Counted from the stretch's first letter, positions 44,066-53,125 are shown. The stretch is 64,000 bases of DNA from Aurantimicrobium minutum (GCF_029893825.1 NZ_JARXXV010000001.1:1178001-1242000); one strand, 5' to 3'. The notes: a model not told the origin generated them from the sequence alone. Program-made: numbers and translations.

Positions 44066-44464
44066 ATGAAGTCTCTTCTGCTTTCCACCGTTATTAACGC
44101 CATTGCTCTGTGGTTGACCACCGTTTTGATGCCTCAAAACGTGCGGATCATCCCGGAAAACCAGCAAACTCTGGGCTTTGTTTTGACCCTCGCGTTTGTG
44201 GCATTCATTTTCGGCATTGTGAACGGCACCATCGGCCGCGTGCTGCGCTTCTTGGCCTTCCCCATCTTTGTGCTGACTCTGGGCTTCATGGCTCTCGTAG
44301 TTAATGGCCTCATGCTTATGTTCGTTGCCTGGTTGACTCAGGTTGTGGGCTTTGGTTACGGCCTTGAGGTCTCCAGTTTCTGGGGTGGTTTCTGGGCTGC
44401 CATCGTGCTCTCGATTGTCAGCTGGGTTCTGGGCCTCATTCTGCGCCCAGCTGCTGGGAAGTAA
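44066..44464 (+). CDS. Four-helix membrane protein, phage-holin-4-2 family
   Basis: The 132-residue protein has four hydrophobic helices and the family-typical VNGTIGRVLRFLAFPIFVLTLG stretch (part: RVLRFLAFPIFVLTLG). Despite the Pfam name, these are common chromosomal proteins not linked to phage lysis. The ATG at 44066 has GGAG upstream; the longer frame lies over the bkd promoter side. Function is unknown. Confidence 0.85.
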   Translation: MKSLLLSTVINAIALWLTTVLMPQNVRIIPENQQTLGFVLTLAFVAFIFGIVNGTIGRVLRFLAFPIFVLTLGFMALVVNGLMLMFVAWLTQVVGFGYGLEVSSFWGGFWAAIVLSIVSWVLGLILRPAAGK

Positions 44465-45799
44465 TTACTTCACGCGATCTGCACGCCACAGCGTGACGGT
44501 GGCATCTCCCTGCGTCAGGAAAGTGATGCGCCTGTGCTGAGCAGAAATTGTGCTGTCTCCACTTCGGTCCATCACCGCACCTGTCTCGATATAGCGAGAG
44601 AGGTTATGTGCAGGTAAGAGCTCACCCCGTGGCGCAGCAGTAGTTGAATACAACGACCTTGTCACGGTCACATGAGAGGCAACAGCTGCAGTTGTGGCAA
44701 CACCGCTCAGTGACGGAATGACGTCTTCGGCATGCTCCACCGCAATCAGATTCACTTCTGCTGGAATCTCGACCTGATGCAGTGGTGCACCTACTGTCAC
44801 CACGTCACTGACGGTGTAGTTACCCGAAGCCGCTAATTGTGCGGCGACTAAACCACCTTGGGAATGCCCCACCAAAATGACGTTGTCTTGTGCAGTGATT
44901 CCGGCAGCCCGCATCGCTGCTTCTGCAGCGATGTAGCTGCCAGAATCAAGCTCAGCTATGGCGCTGATATTGCTGGTCATATCCCAGGGTTCTCCAGTGG
45001 GTTGAACTCCTGCATCGATGGTGCCGCCGAGATACACCACATAGCCTGAAGGGTAGTGCTCAATCCTGATCTGGGCAGCACCCTCATCTGCTCGGGGTAT
45101 GCGCTCTATGAGATCTTGATACCCCCGGGGAGGCGGGGTGCTTCCTGCCGCATCTTGATGCACGCGAATAGGGGTTTCCTGCAGTGCCGTGGCACCCACC
45201 ACACCTAATCCTGTGATGACGGCGGTTGCAACAAGGTCCTCGCCAGCTAATGGACCTGACCTTGCTGGTTGGGGCATTCCCAGCACACCAGCCAGCAAAT
45301 CATCTGCACCCGAGACGAGGTGTGCTGTGGTCTTCACCACCAGGGGTTGGCTCATGAACTGGCCAGAGTCTGGGAGTTTCTTTTCTAGGGCAGTAATGAA
45401 CTGATCAAATGGGCTGCCCGGGGTCAGCCGCCGTGCTGCTGCCAGTGCCAACACAATGGCGACTCCTCCCACAACCGCAGGTCCAAAGCTATGAATCAAC
45501 ACAGGCATTGCTCTGCCCAGATTCCACATCAACGTTGAACTGAGATCTTCAGAAATCTGTCGCAGATAGCTTTCCCTCAACGCATATTGACGGGAACCCT
45601 CGGCCGTTGCGATGGAGAGTTCTCGAAGTAGTTGAACGGCACGCGTTGCTTGCAGATATGCATGCTGAGCCTGGGGTGATGTGGTGGAGAAGGCGCGGGC
45701 ATGCTCGAGCGCATGCTCGAGCTTCCACAGTTGAGCATGCAGGCGTCCCGATAAATCATCGAGGGCAATAGTGTCCGCGCCAGTTCCTGCGCGCATCAC
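44465..45799 (-). CDS. Alpha/beta hydrolase with GHSQGG motif and N-terminal helical domain
   Basis: The 444-residue product starts with about 90 residues of amphipathic helices, then a hydrophobic segment (AVVGGVAIVLALAAA, about residue 110). The C-terminal lipase-like domain has LVGHSQGGLVAAQLAA, and His candidates follow ELLPAHNLSRY. There is no ordinary signal peptide. The layout, with a small upstream partner overlapping by four bases, recalls WXG-type export-linked hydrolases, but no WXG motif or ESX gene is seen. The substrate is unknown. Confidence 0.7.
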   Translation of the reverse strand: MMRAGTGADTIALDDLSGRLHAQLWKLEHALEHARAFSTTSPQAQHAYLQATRAVQLLRELSIATAEGSRQYALRESYLRQISEDLSSTLMWNLGRAMPVLIHSFGPAVVGGVAIVLALAAARRLTPGSPFDQFITALEKKLPDSGQFMSQPLVVKTTAHLVSGADDLLAGVLGMPQPARSGPLAGEDLVATAVITGLGVVGATALQETPIRVHQDAAGSTPPPRGYQDLIERIPRADEGAAQIRIEHYPSGYVVYLGGTIDAGVQPTGEPWDMTSNISAIAELDSGSYIAAEAAMRAAGITAQDNVILVGHSQGGLVAAQLAASGNYTVSDVVTVGAPLHQVEIPAEVNLIAVEHAEDVIPSLSGVATTAAVASHVTVTRSLYSTTAAPRGELLPAHNLSRYIETGAVMDRSGDSTISAQHRRITFLTQGDATVTLWRADRVK

Positions 45800-46032
45800 G
45801 GTTGTGTCATCTCTGCCGAGAGGACTTCCCAGCGGGCAGTGTGCAATACCGAAATGACATGTTCAGCACTGTGATCAAAGTTTCTGCGTGAAGGGCCAAA
45901 CCACAGGGGATCGGGAATACCGACCTTCACTGTGACGAGGGCACTATCGAGAGCATCGGCGAGCGCCAGCCACTGGCTGCGCCCGGCTGGCGTGAAGCCC
46001 CCTGATCCCTGTAATTCCCACATTCGAGACAC
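45796..46032 (-). CDS. Small protein partnered with the GHSQGG hydrolase
   Basis: The 78-residue product (GTG start at 46032, or ATG at 46023) has FTPAGRSQWLALADALDSAL helices and W-F/G features (PLWFGPSRRNF). Its end overlaps the hydrolase start by four bases. It could be a helical partner or chaperone. I recognise no family. Confidence 0.6.
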   Translation of the reverse strand: MSRMWELQGSGGFTPAGRSQWLALADALDSALVTVKVGIPDPLWFGPSRRNFDHSAEHVISVLHTARWEVLSAEMTQP

Positions 46033-46139
46033 TGTGCCCGGAGAACAGTTCCCTGTTTGTGTGAAACCTCAATCTTGTGGAGTGAATGTTGGGTCTAGCC
46101 CTGTGAAGGGATAGCTGTTTTGTTTGGGAGAATAGAAGC

Positions 46140-47519
46140 ATGACGCTTCCTACACAGGTCCTTAGCCCACTCGATGGTCGTTACCAGGCTGTCGTTTCAC
46201 CTCTGGGTGAATACCTCTCCGAGGCAGGCCTGAACCGTGCTCGTGTCACGGTTGAAGTGGAATGGCTGATCTACCTCACCAACCACAGCATGTTTGGCAC
46301 CAGCCCATTGAGTGCAGACAACGTTGCTGCATTGCGTGCACTGGTTTCTGACTTTGGTCAGGCTGAGATTGACGAGCTCGCTCGTCTGGAAGCAACTACC
46401 CGTCACGATGTGAAGGCTGTGGAGTACTTGGTCCGCGCCAAGCTTTCTGAGCTTGGATTGGACCACATTGCTGAGCTGACTCACTTTGCCTGCACCAGCG
46501 AAGACATTAACAACCTCTCCTACGCACTGATCGTGCGCGATGCAACCAAGAACATCTGGTTGCCTGCCCTGCAGGCAGTTATTGCTCGTCTGCGTGAACT
46601 CGCTTTGCAATACCGCGACGAGGCAATGTTGGCTAAGACTCACGGTCAGCCTGCAACCCCCACCACCATGGGTAAGGAACTGGCTGTCTTTGTTTACCGC
46701 CTCGAGCGCATTCAGAAGCAAATTGAAGGTTCGGAATACCTGGGCAAATTCTCTGGTGCAACCGGAACTTTCTCTGCTCACCTCTCTGCAGACCCTGCAG
46801 CGAACTGGCCACAGATTTCTGAAGAGTTTGTAACTTCACTTGGCCTGACCTGGAACCCCCTGACCACCCAGATCGAATCACACGACTGGCAGGCAGAGCT
46901 TTACACTCGTATTTCTCACGCAAACCGTGTGATTCACAACCTGGCCACAGACATCTGGACCTACATCTCGATGGGCTACTTCCGCCAGATCCCTCAGGCC
47001 GGTGCTACTGGTTCCTCCACCATGCCTCACAAGATCAACCCCATCCGTTTTGAAAACGCAGAGGCTAACCTCGAGCTTTCGTGCGCAGTTCTCGACTCGC
47101 TTTCTTCAACCCTGGTCACTAGCCGTTTGCAGCGTGACCTCACTGACTCCACCACCCAGCGCAACGTGGGTGTGGGTTATGGTCACTCTCTCTTGGCTCT
47201 GGATAACATCCGCCGTGGTTTAAGTGAGATTGATCTGGACTCTGCCGCTCTAGCTCACGACCTCGACACCAACTGGGAAATCCTAGGTGAAGCCATTCAG
47301 ACCGTGATTCGCGCTGAAGTTGCTGCGGGACGCTCGAGCATCTCCGACCCTTATGCGCTGCTGAAAGAACTCACCCGCGGTAAGCGCATTGGCCGTGAAG
47401 ACCTGATTGCGTTTGTCTCTGGCCTAGAAATCGGAGAGGAAGCTAAGGCTCGTCTGCTGGAGCTCACTCCTGCTGGCTATGTTGGCCTTGCTTCAGGCCT
47501 TGTTGATTACCTGAAGTAA
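46140..47519 (+). CDS. purB: Adenylosuccinate lyase
   Basis: The 459-residue product carries the fumarase/lyase signature GSSTMPHKINPIRFEN and the TSEDINNLSYAL and KTHGQPATPTTMGKE motifs. The catalytic Ser lies in the signature loop. It acts twice in purine synthesis (AICAR and AMP formation). The GGGAG before the ATG is well placed. It is a single gene. Confidence 0.96.
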   Translation: MTLPTQVLSPLDGRYQAVVSPLGEYLSEAGLNRARVTVEVEWLIYLTNHSMFGTSPLSADNVAALRALVSDFGQAEIDELARLEATTRHDVKAVEYLVRAKLSELGLDHIAELTHFACTSEDINNLSYALIVRDATKNIWLPALQAVIARLRELALQYRDEAMLAKTHGQPATPTTMGKELAVFVYRLERIQKQIEGSEYLGKFSGATGTFSAHLSADPAANWPQISEEFVTSLGLTWNPLTTQIESHDWQAELYTRISHANRVIHNLATDIWTYISMGYFRQIPQAGATGSSTMPHKINPIRFENAEANLELSCAVLDSLSSTLVTSRLQRDLTDSTTQRNVGVGYGHSLLALDNIRRGLSEIDLDSAALAHDLDTNWEILGEAIQTVIRAEVAAGRSSISDPYALLKELTRGKRIGREDLIAFVSGLEIGEEAKARLLELTPAGYVGLASGLVDYLK

Positions 47520-47539
47520 CCACGGTTTCCTCGTCAGTT

Positions 47540-47953
47540 TCAAGAAATCTTCTCAAGCAAGGTTTTTAAGACCGAACGTTCGCTTTCAGTCAAAGAGTTC
47601 ATAGCTGGACTGAGTTCTGCAATGCGGGCTTCAAGTCTGTTTCTCAGCTCAATTCCTTGTGGAGTGAGTTCCAGCATTTTGACTCGGCGATCTGGACCGG
47701 GTACTCGTTTGACGAGTGACATCTCCTCCAGTTGATCCGCTAGAGGTGTGATGTATGACTTGTCACACCTCAGCCGTGATGCCAACTCAGACATGGGGGC
47801 TGGCCCTTCCATGGCGCAAAGGGCTCGAGTAACTGAAACAGGAATATCCATTTCATTCGCGATAGTTGCGAAAAGGTCTTTTGCCTTGTCAGAACTCGCT
47901 ACAAGCAAATACGAAAGAACTCTGGCCTCGCTGAGCGCGTCTTGTTCGGACAT
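47540..47953 (-). CDS. MarR-family regulator
   Basis: The 137-residue protein has the MarR winged helix: PMSELASRLRCDKSYITPLADQLEEMSLVKR (in part SELASRLRCDKSYITPLADQ) and the wing VPGPDRRVKMLELT. There is a single Cys in the recognition region. It is divergent from a small membrane protein gene, and a 21-base palindrome lies in between. It probably represses itself and the divergent genes until a ligand or oxidant binds. Confidence 0.9.
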   Translation of the reverse strand: MSEQDALSEARVLSYLLVASSDKAKDLFATIANEMDIPVSVTRALCAMEGPAPMSELASRLRCDKSYITPLADQLEEMSLVKRVPGPDRRVKMLELTPQGIELRNRLEARIAELSPAMNSLTESERSVLKTLLEKIS

Positions 47954-47977
47954 TGAATTCTTTCGTTTAGTTTGTAG

Positions 47978-47998
47978 ATAGTTTAGTTACTAAACTAT
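47978..47998. promoter_or_regulatory. MarR operator palindrome
   Basis: ATAGTTTAG-TTA-CTAAACTAT is a perfect 9-bp inverted repeat in the gap between the MarR gene and the divergent membrane protein gene. A further TTTAG half-site stands nearby at about 47966. The size and symmetry suit a MarR dimer. Confidence 0.8.
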
Positions 47999-48041
47999 AT
48001 TTGTCATTGTTACCGAACTTCTTAATCCCCATTGGAGAAAA

Positions 48042-48422
48042 ATGTCCCATCAATTCCAAATAAGCACGAAGCGTGTTGCTATCGGAACTGTAATTGCTTT
48101 ACTTGCAAACATCGTCATCTACCTGATTGGTTCAGCAGCTTCAGCAACATGGCAAGTTGGTCTTCCCACAACTGTCAGTTTACCGCTGGTAGTTCTAGCA
48201 ACCGCTGTCCCGATGATCCTCGGTGGTCTTGTGGTTGGGCTTGTCTCGAAGCGTTGGCCAGGAGTTATTGGAATAGCTTCATGGGTCGTATTGGTCTTTA
48301 GCATCGCCGGGGCGCCAAGTGGATACATAGCTTCTCAGAATGCTGCAACTGGAGTTGCTCTTGGCGCAATGCATGTTGTTGTTGGTTTTGCATGGTTTAT
48401 TTCGATTCGAAACAAGAAGTAG
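48042..48422 (+). CDS. Four-helix membrane protein (DUF6069-like)
   Basis: The 126-residue protein has four membrane helices with short loops, ending in a basic tail (RNKK). The pattern AVPMILGGLVVGLVSKRWPG fits the DUF6069 family. It is probably controlled by the divergent MarR regulator through the palindrome. It is followed by a small enzyme-like gene in the same operon. Function is unknown; it could handle the compound sensed by MarR. Confidence 0.8.
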   Translation: MSHQFQISTKRVAIGTVIALLANIVIYLIGSAASATWQVGLPTTVSLPLVVLATAVPMILGGLVVGLVSKRWPGVIGIASWVVLVFSIAGAPSGYIASQNAATGVALGAMHVVVGFAWFISIRNKK

Positions 48423-48431
48423 GTGCGTGAA

Positions 48432-48695
48432 ATGAAGCAATATATGGCCGTCAGCACTTTCCACGAAGGCGTGGACATGCAGGAAGTCCTTCGTGTTGTA
48501 CCCGAAGAAAAACTGAAAGTCGCAGAATTGCAGACAGTTGGACAACTAGGCCAGATTCGGATGGCTGTGCCTCGCGGAAAAGTTTTTCTAGACGTTTTTG
48601 CCGAGACTGATCAAGCTGCATTAGAAGTGGTCCGTGAACTTCCCCTGTCTCAGTGGTGGGAAATTGAAGTATTTGAACTTTCTGGAACCGCTTAG
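48432..48695 (+). CDS. Muconolactone-isomerase-like small protein
   Basis: The 87-residue product folds by pattern like ferredoxin-type alpha/beta barrels: MAVSTFHEGVDMQEVLRVVP, GQIRMAVPRGKVFLDVFAET and ELPLSQWWEIEVFEL. The last segment is close to muconolactone isomerase (LPL....IEV..L). The ATG at 48432 is preferred as AGGTG stands six bases before. The rest of the catechol pathway is absent, so another small-molecule role is likely. Confidence 0.65.
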   Translation: MKQYMAVSTFHEGVDMQEVLRVVPEEKLKVAELQTVGQLGQIRMAVPRGKVFLDVFAETDQAALEVVRELPLSQWWEIEVFELSGTA

Positions 48696-48720
48696 TTTTG
48701 ACCTCAAGCAAGTTCAATCA

Positions 48721-48748
48721 AGAATGCCCCTCAGGTGAGGGGCATTCT
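48721..48748. terminator. Bidirectional intrinsic terminator
   Basis: AGAATGCCCCTCA pairs perfectly with TGAGGGGCATTCT around a 2-base gap (13 bp), between convergent genes. The pairing can leave a 4-base loop by opening the top pair. Confidence 0.85.
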
Positions 48749-48758
48749 TGGTTAAGTC

Positions 48759-49028
48759 TTAGTGACCTGTCTTCTCAGGTGCTGTTTTCTCAGGTTCATG
48801 GTTCTGCTCTTCAATATCGAGCAGTTCGTTCTTGTTGGGCTTGATTGCCAGAACAAACATGGCCATTGCCACCAGGCAAACAATAAACACGATTCCGAAA
48901 GAGATGCTGCTGAGAATCAGGTCGCGTGAGGACATCAGCACAACAAGGCCGGTGAAAATACTCAACAGTGCAGAGACGATGAGGAGCTCTACTGGCTTGA
49001 GACGGTCACGGAGTGTGGGGGTGCTCAT
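48759..49028 (-). CDS. Small two-helix membrane protein
   Basis: The 89-residue product has two hydrophobic helices (about 12-33 and 40-62) and a charged, Glu/Lys-rich tail. It overlaps the upstream membrane protein gene by four bases, suggesting a two-subunit unit. I do not recognise the family. Confidence 0.7.
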   Translation of the reverse strand: MSTPTLRDRLKPVELLIVSALLSIFTGLVVLMSSRDLILSSISFGIVFIVCLVAMAMFVLAIKPNKNELLDIEEQNHEPEKTAPEKTGH

Positions 49029-49585
49029 GAGGAAACCTTTGTCGTTGAGGTGGATTCGGAACGTAGTGAGATGCCGGCAATGACTTGATACACACCAACA
49101 ATGGCGGCATAGGCACCAAAGATGCCCACGGCATAGACGTCATTCATGGGAATGACTGCTTCAATAATGGCCAAGATGGCTGTGAAACCACCGATGGTGA
49201 GCCATTCCTTGGCAACCGTGCGATTGCTTTCGCGGTAACCGGCATAGAGCTCAAGAACTGCAGAGACACCAGCCCAGATGCTCAGCACCAGTAAAAATGC
49301 GGGAAGACCACCATTGAGCGTGGCGGCAGCAACAGCTGCTGCCACAACAGTGGCAATGGATTGGATGCCGAAGAGCGTGCGATTGAGACCTTCGAGAGGA
49401 ATCGACATCACGCTGAACATGATGGTGGCAGCCAAGATAAAGGCAAAGCCGACGAATACGGTCAGTCCCACTGCGGCTGCGTGGTTACGTGTGAACGTAA
49501 TGATCACAGCAGCAACGAGTGTGGGGATGGCGCGCAAAATAAGCGCGTTGCCCACACGAGGAAGAGAACTTTCAGCGATTGCCAC
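49025..49585 (-). CDS. Six-helix membrane protein of unknown function
   Basis: The 186-residue product has about six membrane helices with short loops and a small Ser/Thr-rich tail. It somewhat resembles DUF308/HdeD-like integral proteins (YAGYRESNRTVAKEWLTIGG between helices), but the match is weak. It is translationally coupled to the two-helix protein gene and lies downstream of dnaB. Confidence 0.72.
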   Translation of the reverse strand: MAIAESSLPRVGNALILRAIPTLVAAVIITFTRNHAAAVGLTVFVGFAFILAATIMFSVMSIPLEGLNRTLFGIQSIATVVAAAVAAATLNGGLPAFLLVLSIWAGVSAVLELYAGYRESNRTVAKEWLTIGGFTAILAIIEAVIPMNDVYAVGIFGAYAAIVGVYQVIAGISLRSESTSTTKVSS

Positions 49586-49624
49586 GGTTCAAGTCTACGG
49601 CGTCGACCAGGGGTGTTTTCCCGG

Positions 49625-50992
49625 CTAAACCTTAGGCATATCGGCAAAACGAGAGAGGTGACCCTGGAATCCGACCGTGATTGTGGCGGTAGGACCGTTA
49701 CGGTGCTTGGCAACGATGAAGTCTGCCTCACCTGCACGGGGGTTCTCTTTTTCGTATGCACTTTCACGGTGCAGAAGGATAACCATGTCCGCATCCTGCT
49801 CGAGCGATCCAGATTCACGCAGATCGGAGATTGCGGGCTTCTTATCTGATCGTTGTTCCGGACCACGGTTGAGCTGAGACAGGGCAATAACGGGAACTTG
49901 AAGCTCCTTCGCCATGAGCTTGAGTGCACGTGAGAACTCAGAAACTTCTTGCTGGCGGCTTTCAACCTTCTTGCCTGAGGTCATCAGCTGCAAGTAGTCG
50001 ATCACAACCATTTTCAGGCCAACCTTTTGCTTGAGGCGACGGCATTTAGCGCGAATCTCCACCAAGGTCATGTTGGGGCTGTCATCGATATAGAACGGAG
50101 CATCGTTGATGCGGCCACGTGTGCTGGCAATCGTGGTCCAGTCACGGTTGTCCACTGTTCCCTTACGCATGTTCTGGAGTGGAACGGATGCTTCAGCAGA
50201 GAGCAAACGCATTGCGATTTCTGACTTACCCATTTCGAGGGAGAAGAAGATTGCCGGCATATTGTTCTTGATCGAGGCAGCACGGCAGAAGTCCAGCGCC
50301 AGTGTCGACTTACCCAGAGCAGGACGTGCTGCCACGATGATGAGCTGACCGGGGTGGAAGCCGTTGGTGAGCTCATCCAGGTCAGCGAAACCGGTGGGAA
50401 CACCGGTCATCTGACCATCGCGACCCTTCGCGGCCTCAATTTCAAGGATTGCCGTGTCCACGGCATCCGTCAGTGGCACGTAATCTTCGGTTTCGACAGA
50501 ACCGGTGACCTGATAAATCTCTGCTTGTGCTGTGTTGACCAGGTCTACTGCTTCACCTTCACCGGCGTAGCCCATCTGAACGATGCGAGTTCCTGCCTCA
50601 ACCAGGCGGCGCAAAAGTGCTCGTTCAGAAACAATGTTGGCGTAGTAGCCAGCATTTGCAGCGGTGGGGACCAGCGAAGTGAGGGTGTGCAGATACTCTG
50701 CACCACCAGCACGGCCGAGTTCACCTGATTTGGTGAGTTCATCGGTGACGGTAATGACGTCTGTGGGTTCACCGTGTGAATACAGAGACATAATGGCGTC
50801 AAAGATGACCTCGTGCTTAGGGATGTAGAAGTCATTCCCACGAAGAATCTCGACGACGTCCGCTACTGCGTCCTTGCTGAGCAGCATGCCGCCGAGAGCA
50901 CTTTGCTCCGCAAGAAGATCGTGCGGAGGAGTTCGTTCGCCTTGCCAGTTTTCGCGAGAGTCGCCGGGAGTACCGAGGTGTGCAATAGACAT
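49625..50992 (-). CDS. dnaB: Replicative DNA helicase DnaB
   Basis: The 455-residue protein has the N-terminal DnaB primase-interacting domain (PPHDLLAEQSALGGMLLS) and the RecA-like helicase domain with Walker A ARPALGKST, Walker B VVIDYLQLM and the arginine-containing RGPEQRSDKKP stretch. No intein is seen, as the length is normal. The ATG at 50992 is chosen because AGGAG lies nine bases before it, while a GTG six bases earlier is too close. The 400-base upstream gap has DnaA boxes. Confidence 0.95.
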   Translation of the reverse strand: MSIAHLGTPGDSRENWQGERTPPHDLLAEQSALGGMLLSKDAVADVVEILRGNDFYIPKHEVIFDAIMSLYSHGEPTDVITVTDELTKSGELGRAGGAEYLHTLTSLVPTAANAGYYANIVSERALLRRLVEAGTRIVQMGYAGEGEAVDLVNTAQAEIYQVTGSVETEDYVPLTDAVDTAILEIEAAKGRDGQMTGVPTGFADLDELTNGFHPGQLIIVAARPALGKSTLALDFCRAASIKNNMPAIFFSLEMGKSEIAMRLLSAEASVPLQNMRKGTVDNRDWTTIASTRGRINDAPFYIDDSPNMTLVEIRAKCRRLKQKVGLKMVVIDYLQLMTSGKKVESRQQEVSEFSRALKLMAKELQVPVIALSQLNRGPEQRSDKKPAISDLRESGSLEQDADMVILLHRESAYEKENPRAGEADFIVAKHRNGPTATITVGFQGHLSRFADMPKV

Positions 50993-51395
50993 GCTCACGA
51001 CTCCTTATATTTCTGGGCAGGTGGATAGCAATGAAGATAATCCAAGCCTCTGACATTGATCTGAGTAGAGACCTAATGAGAGGTGTATCCCAAGATTAGG
51101 AAGTTGGTCTATACACAGCAAATAGTCCTGTGGATAACTCTGTGCATGAAACCTGTGAAACGCCGGTGAGACTGTTCATAAGCTGGGGATTAAGTTGTGG
51201 ATAGAGGAAAAAGTTTACCTAAAAAATTCATTCTGAACAGCTATTTTAGTTATCCCAAGGTGTGAACATTAATTTCCTTCAAGCATGTGTTTAAGCTTGG
51301 GGACAATTCATACATGTGTGTATAAATTTGACCCCTTAAACCTCTTGCGTTGTACCCCATACAGGAGTACATAACGACAATTTCAGGCAACAAGA
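50993..51395. promoter_or_regulatory. AT-rich gap upstream of dnaB with DnaA boxes
   Basis: No convincing gene is seen. Read on the minus strand a perfect DnaA box TTATCCACA lies at 51129-51137, a one-mismatch box at 51196-51204, and a weaker TTATCCCAA (plus strand) at 51250-51258. The surrounding DNA is visibly AT-rich (AAAAAATTC, TATAAATTT). Likely roles are DnaA-regulated dnaB transcription or DnaA titration. The true oriC is expected beyond the right edge. Confidence 0.5.
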
Positions 51396-51425
51396 AAGGG
51401 CGGGAAGCATACGCTTCCCGCCCTT
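51396..51425 (-). terminator. Terminator of the rpsF-ssb-rpsR-rplI operon
   Basis: AAGGGCGGGAAGC pairs perfectly with GCTTCCCGCCCTT (13 bp, 4-base loop) 19 bases after the rplI stop. On the minus strand it is followed by TTTCTTG. Confidence 0.85.
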
Positions 51426-51443
51426 GAGAGTTCTTTTCAGGAA

Positions 51444-51896
51444 TTACTTTGCAGCAACAACCTGGATGGTGATGGTTGCAACGATGTCGTCACGCAGACG
51501 AACGGTTGCTTCGTGCTCACCAGTGAACTTGATGGGGTTTGCAATCTCGATCTTGCGCTTGTCGATAGCGCCAACACCGGCACTCTCAACAGCAGCAGCA
51601 ATGTGCTCGGTCTTGACCGAACCAAAGAGACGGCCGTCGCGGCCAACCTTCACAGCAAGCTTGACCTTGTTGTTTTCGATCTTTGCCTTGAGGGCCTGTG
51701 CCTCTTCGAGAGTTGCGAGTTCGCGAGCTACGCGAGCAGCACGAATCTGCTCAACTTGCTTCTCGCCACCGCGGGACCAGACAACTGCCAGGCCCTGAGG
51801 AACCAGGTAGTTACGTGCGTAACCGTCCTTTACCTCGACAACGTCACCAGCAGAACCAACACCGGAGACTTCATTCGTAAGAATCAACTTAGACAT
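51444..51896 (-). CDS. rplI: 50S ribosomal protein L9
   Basis: The 150-residue product has the L9 N-domain ([28 protein letters not shown], in part [20 protein letters not shown]), the long linker helix ([16 protein letters not shown]) and the C-domain (DGRLFGSV). It is last in the rpsF-ssb-rpsR-rplI operon and ends in a strong terminator. Confidence 0.97.
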   Translation of the reverse strand: MSKLILTNEVSGVGSAGDVVEVKDGYARNYLVPQGLAVVWSRGGEKQVEQIRAARVARELATLEEAQALKAKIENNKVKLAVKVGRDGRLFGSVKTEHIAAAVESAGVGAIDKRKIEIANPIKFTGEHEATVRLRDDIVATITIQVVAAK

Positions 51897-51907
51897 GTGG
51901 GGACTCC

Positions 51908-52171
51908 TTAGCGGCCAGCGCCTGCGTAGGGAAGAAGAGCCATCTCGCGGGCGTTCTTAACTGCCTTGGCGATGAGGCGCTGCTCCTGGACAGAAACACC
52001 GGTGATACGGCGAGCGCGGATCTTTCCACGCTCAGAAACGAACTTGCGAAGAGTGGCGACGTCCTTGTAGTCGATCACACCAACGCGGATAGCCTTCGCA
52101 GGTGCGAGAGCCTTAGCGCCCTTTGCACCGCGGAGTGGCTTGCGGGCTCCGCCGCTAGCTTTTCCAGCCAT
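51908..52171 (-). CDS. rpsR: 30S ribosomal protein S18
   Basis: The 87-residue product carries the S18 core [19 protein letters not shown] and [19 protein letters not shown]. No zinc-binding cysteines are seen, so it is the Zn-independent type. It is placed between ssb and rplI as in most actinobacteria. Confidence 0.97.
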   Translation of the reverse strand: MAGKASGGARKPLRGAKGAKALAPAKAIRVGVIDYKDVATLRKFVSERGKIRARRITGVSVQEQRLIAKAVKNAREMALLPYAGAGR

Positions 52172-52233
52172 GATTACCTAACTTTCGTAAATTTTTAAGG
52201 GGTTCAACGTGTGCTGAACCTCAAGAGGGATGC

Positions 52234-52713
52234 TTAGAACGGCGTATCGTCAGCGGGGATACCAGGGGTGTTCCATGGATCTGCTGCAGGAGCGGTTGGC
52301 GAACCCCAAGGTTCGTCGTTGCCTGCAGGCATACCTGGGCGACCCGAGTTAGCCGCGCGGCTCACAGTTGCCGTGGCGTAACGAAGCGAAGGACCGATCT
52401 CATCTACTTCGAGTTCGATCGTGGTTCGCTTTTCGCCTTCCTTGGTCTCGTAAGAGCGCTGCTTGAGTCGACCGGTTGCAATGACGCGAGAGCCCTTAGT
52501 CAGGCTGCCTGCGACGTGCTCGGCAAACTCGCGCCACACGCTGGCACGAAGGAAGAGAGCCTCGCCATCTTTCCACTCGTTTGATGCGCGATCGAAATTG
52601 CGCGGAGTAGAGGCAATGGTGAAGTTGGCGACTGCGAGTCCGTTCTGCGTGTAACGCAGTTCGGGGTCACTCGTGAGGTTACCCACCACGGTGATGACTG
52701 TTTCGCCGGCCAT
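52234..52713 (-). CDS. ssb: Single-stranded DNA-binding protein
   Basis: The 159-residue product has an OB-fold ([48 protein letters not shown]). A Pro/Gly-rich linker and the acidic tip ADDTPF follow, which recruits repair and replication proteins. It is five bases behind rpsF. Normal length. Confidence 0.96.
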   Translation of the reverse strand: MAGETVITVVGNLTSDPELRYTQNGLAVANFTIASTPRNFDRASNEWKDGEALFLRASVWREFAEHVAGSLTKGSRVIATGRLKQRSYETKEGEKRTTIELEVDEIGPSLRYATATVSRAANSGRPGMPAGNDEPWGSPTAPAADPWNTPGIPADDTPF

Positions 52714-52718
52714 GTTAC

Positions 52719-53096
52719 TTACGCGTCCTTCGAAGCCTTGGCGGGAGCGGCAGCCTTGCGGGCAGCCTTCTCGTCAGCAAGCTTTGCAGCAGCGGCAACC
52801 ATAGCGATGGCTTCCTCTGCACGCAGAACCTTGGTGCGCATAACAGCTTCAGAAAGCTTCAGCTGGCGGTCAAGCTCGACGGTTGCGTCGGCGCTTGAGG
52901 TGAAGTTCACGACAGCGTAGATGCCCTCGGACTTCTTGTTGATCTCGTAAGCCAAACGACGCTTACCCCAGATGTCAACGTTCTCGATGGTTCCACCATC
53001 GTTACGAATGACGTTGAGGAACTTGTCAAGGCTGGGAGCTACGGTGCGCTCATCGATCTCTGGATCGAGGATGACCATCAACTCGTACTGATGCAT
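52719..53096 (-). CDS. rpsF: 30S ribosomal protein S6
   Basis: The 125-residue product has the S6 ferredoxin-like fold ([38 protein letters not shown]) and an Ala/Lys-rich tail. AAGGAGGTGG lies before the ATG. It is first in the operon; the leader holds hairpins that may bind S6:S18 for feedback control. Confidence 0.97.
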   Translation of the reverse strand: MHQYELMVILDPEIDERTVAPSLDKFLNVIRNDGGTIENVDIWGKRRLAYEINKKSEGIYAVVNFTSSADATVELDRQLKLSEAVMRTKVLRAEEAIAMVAAAAKLADEKAARKAAAPAKASKDA

Positions 53097-53125
53097 GACT
53101 AACCCACCTCCTTCGGACTAAAACG

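Noticed and set aside
44066-44464. Phage holin, hinting at a prophage
   Set aside because: The family is a common chromosomal membrane protein, and no phage structural or lysis gene is nearby.
50993-51395. Chromosome origin oriC at the dnaB gap
   Set aside because: Only one perfect DnaA box is seen, and the gene order places oriC next to dnaA beyond the right edge.
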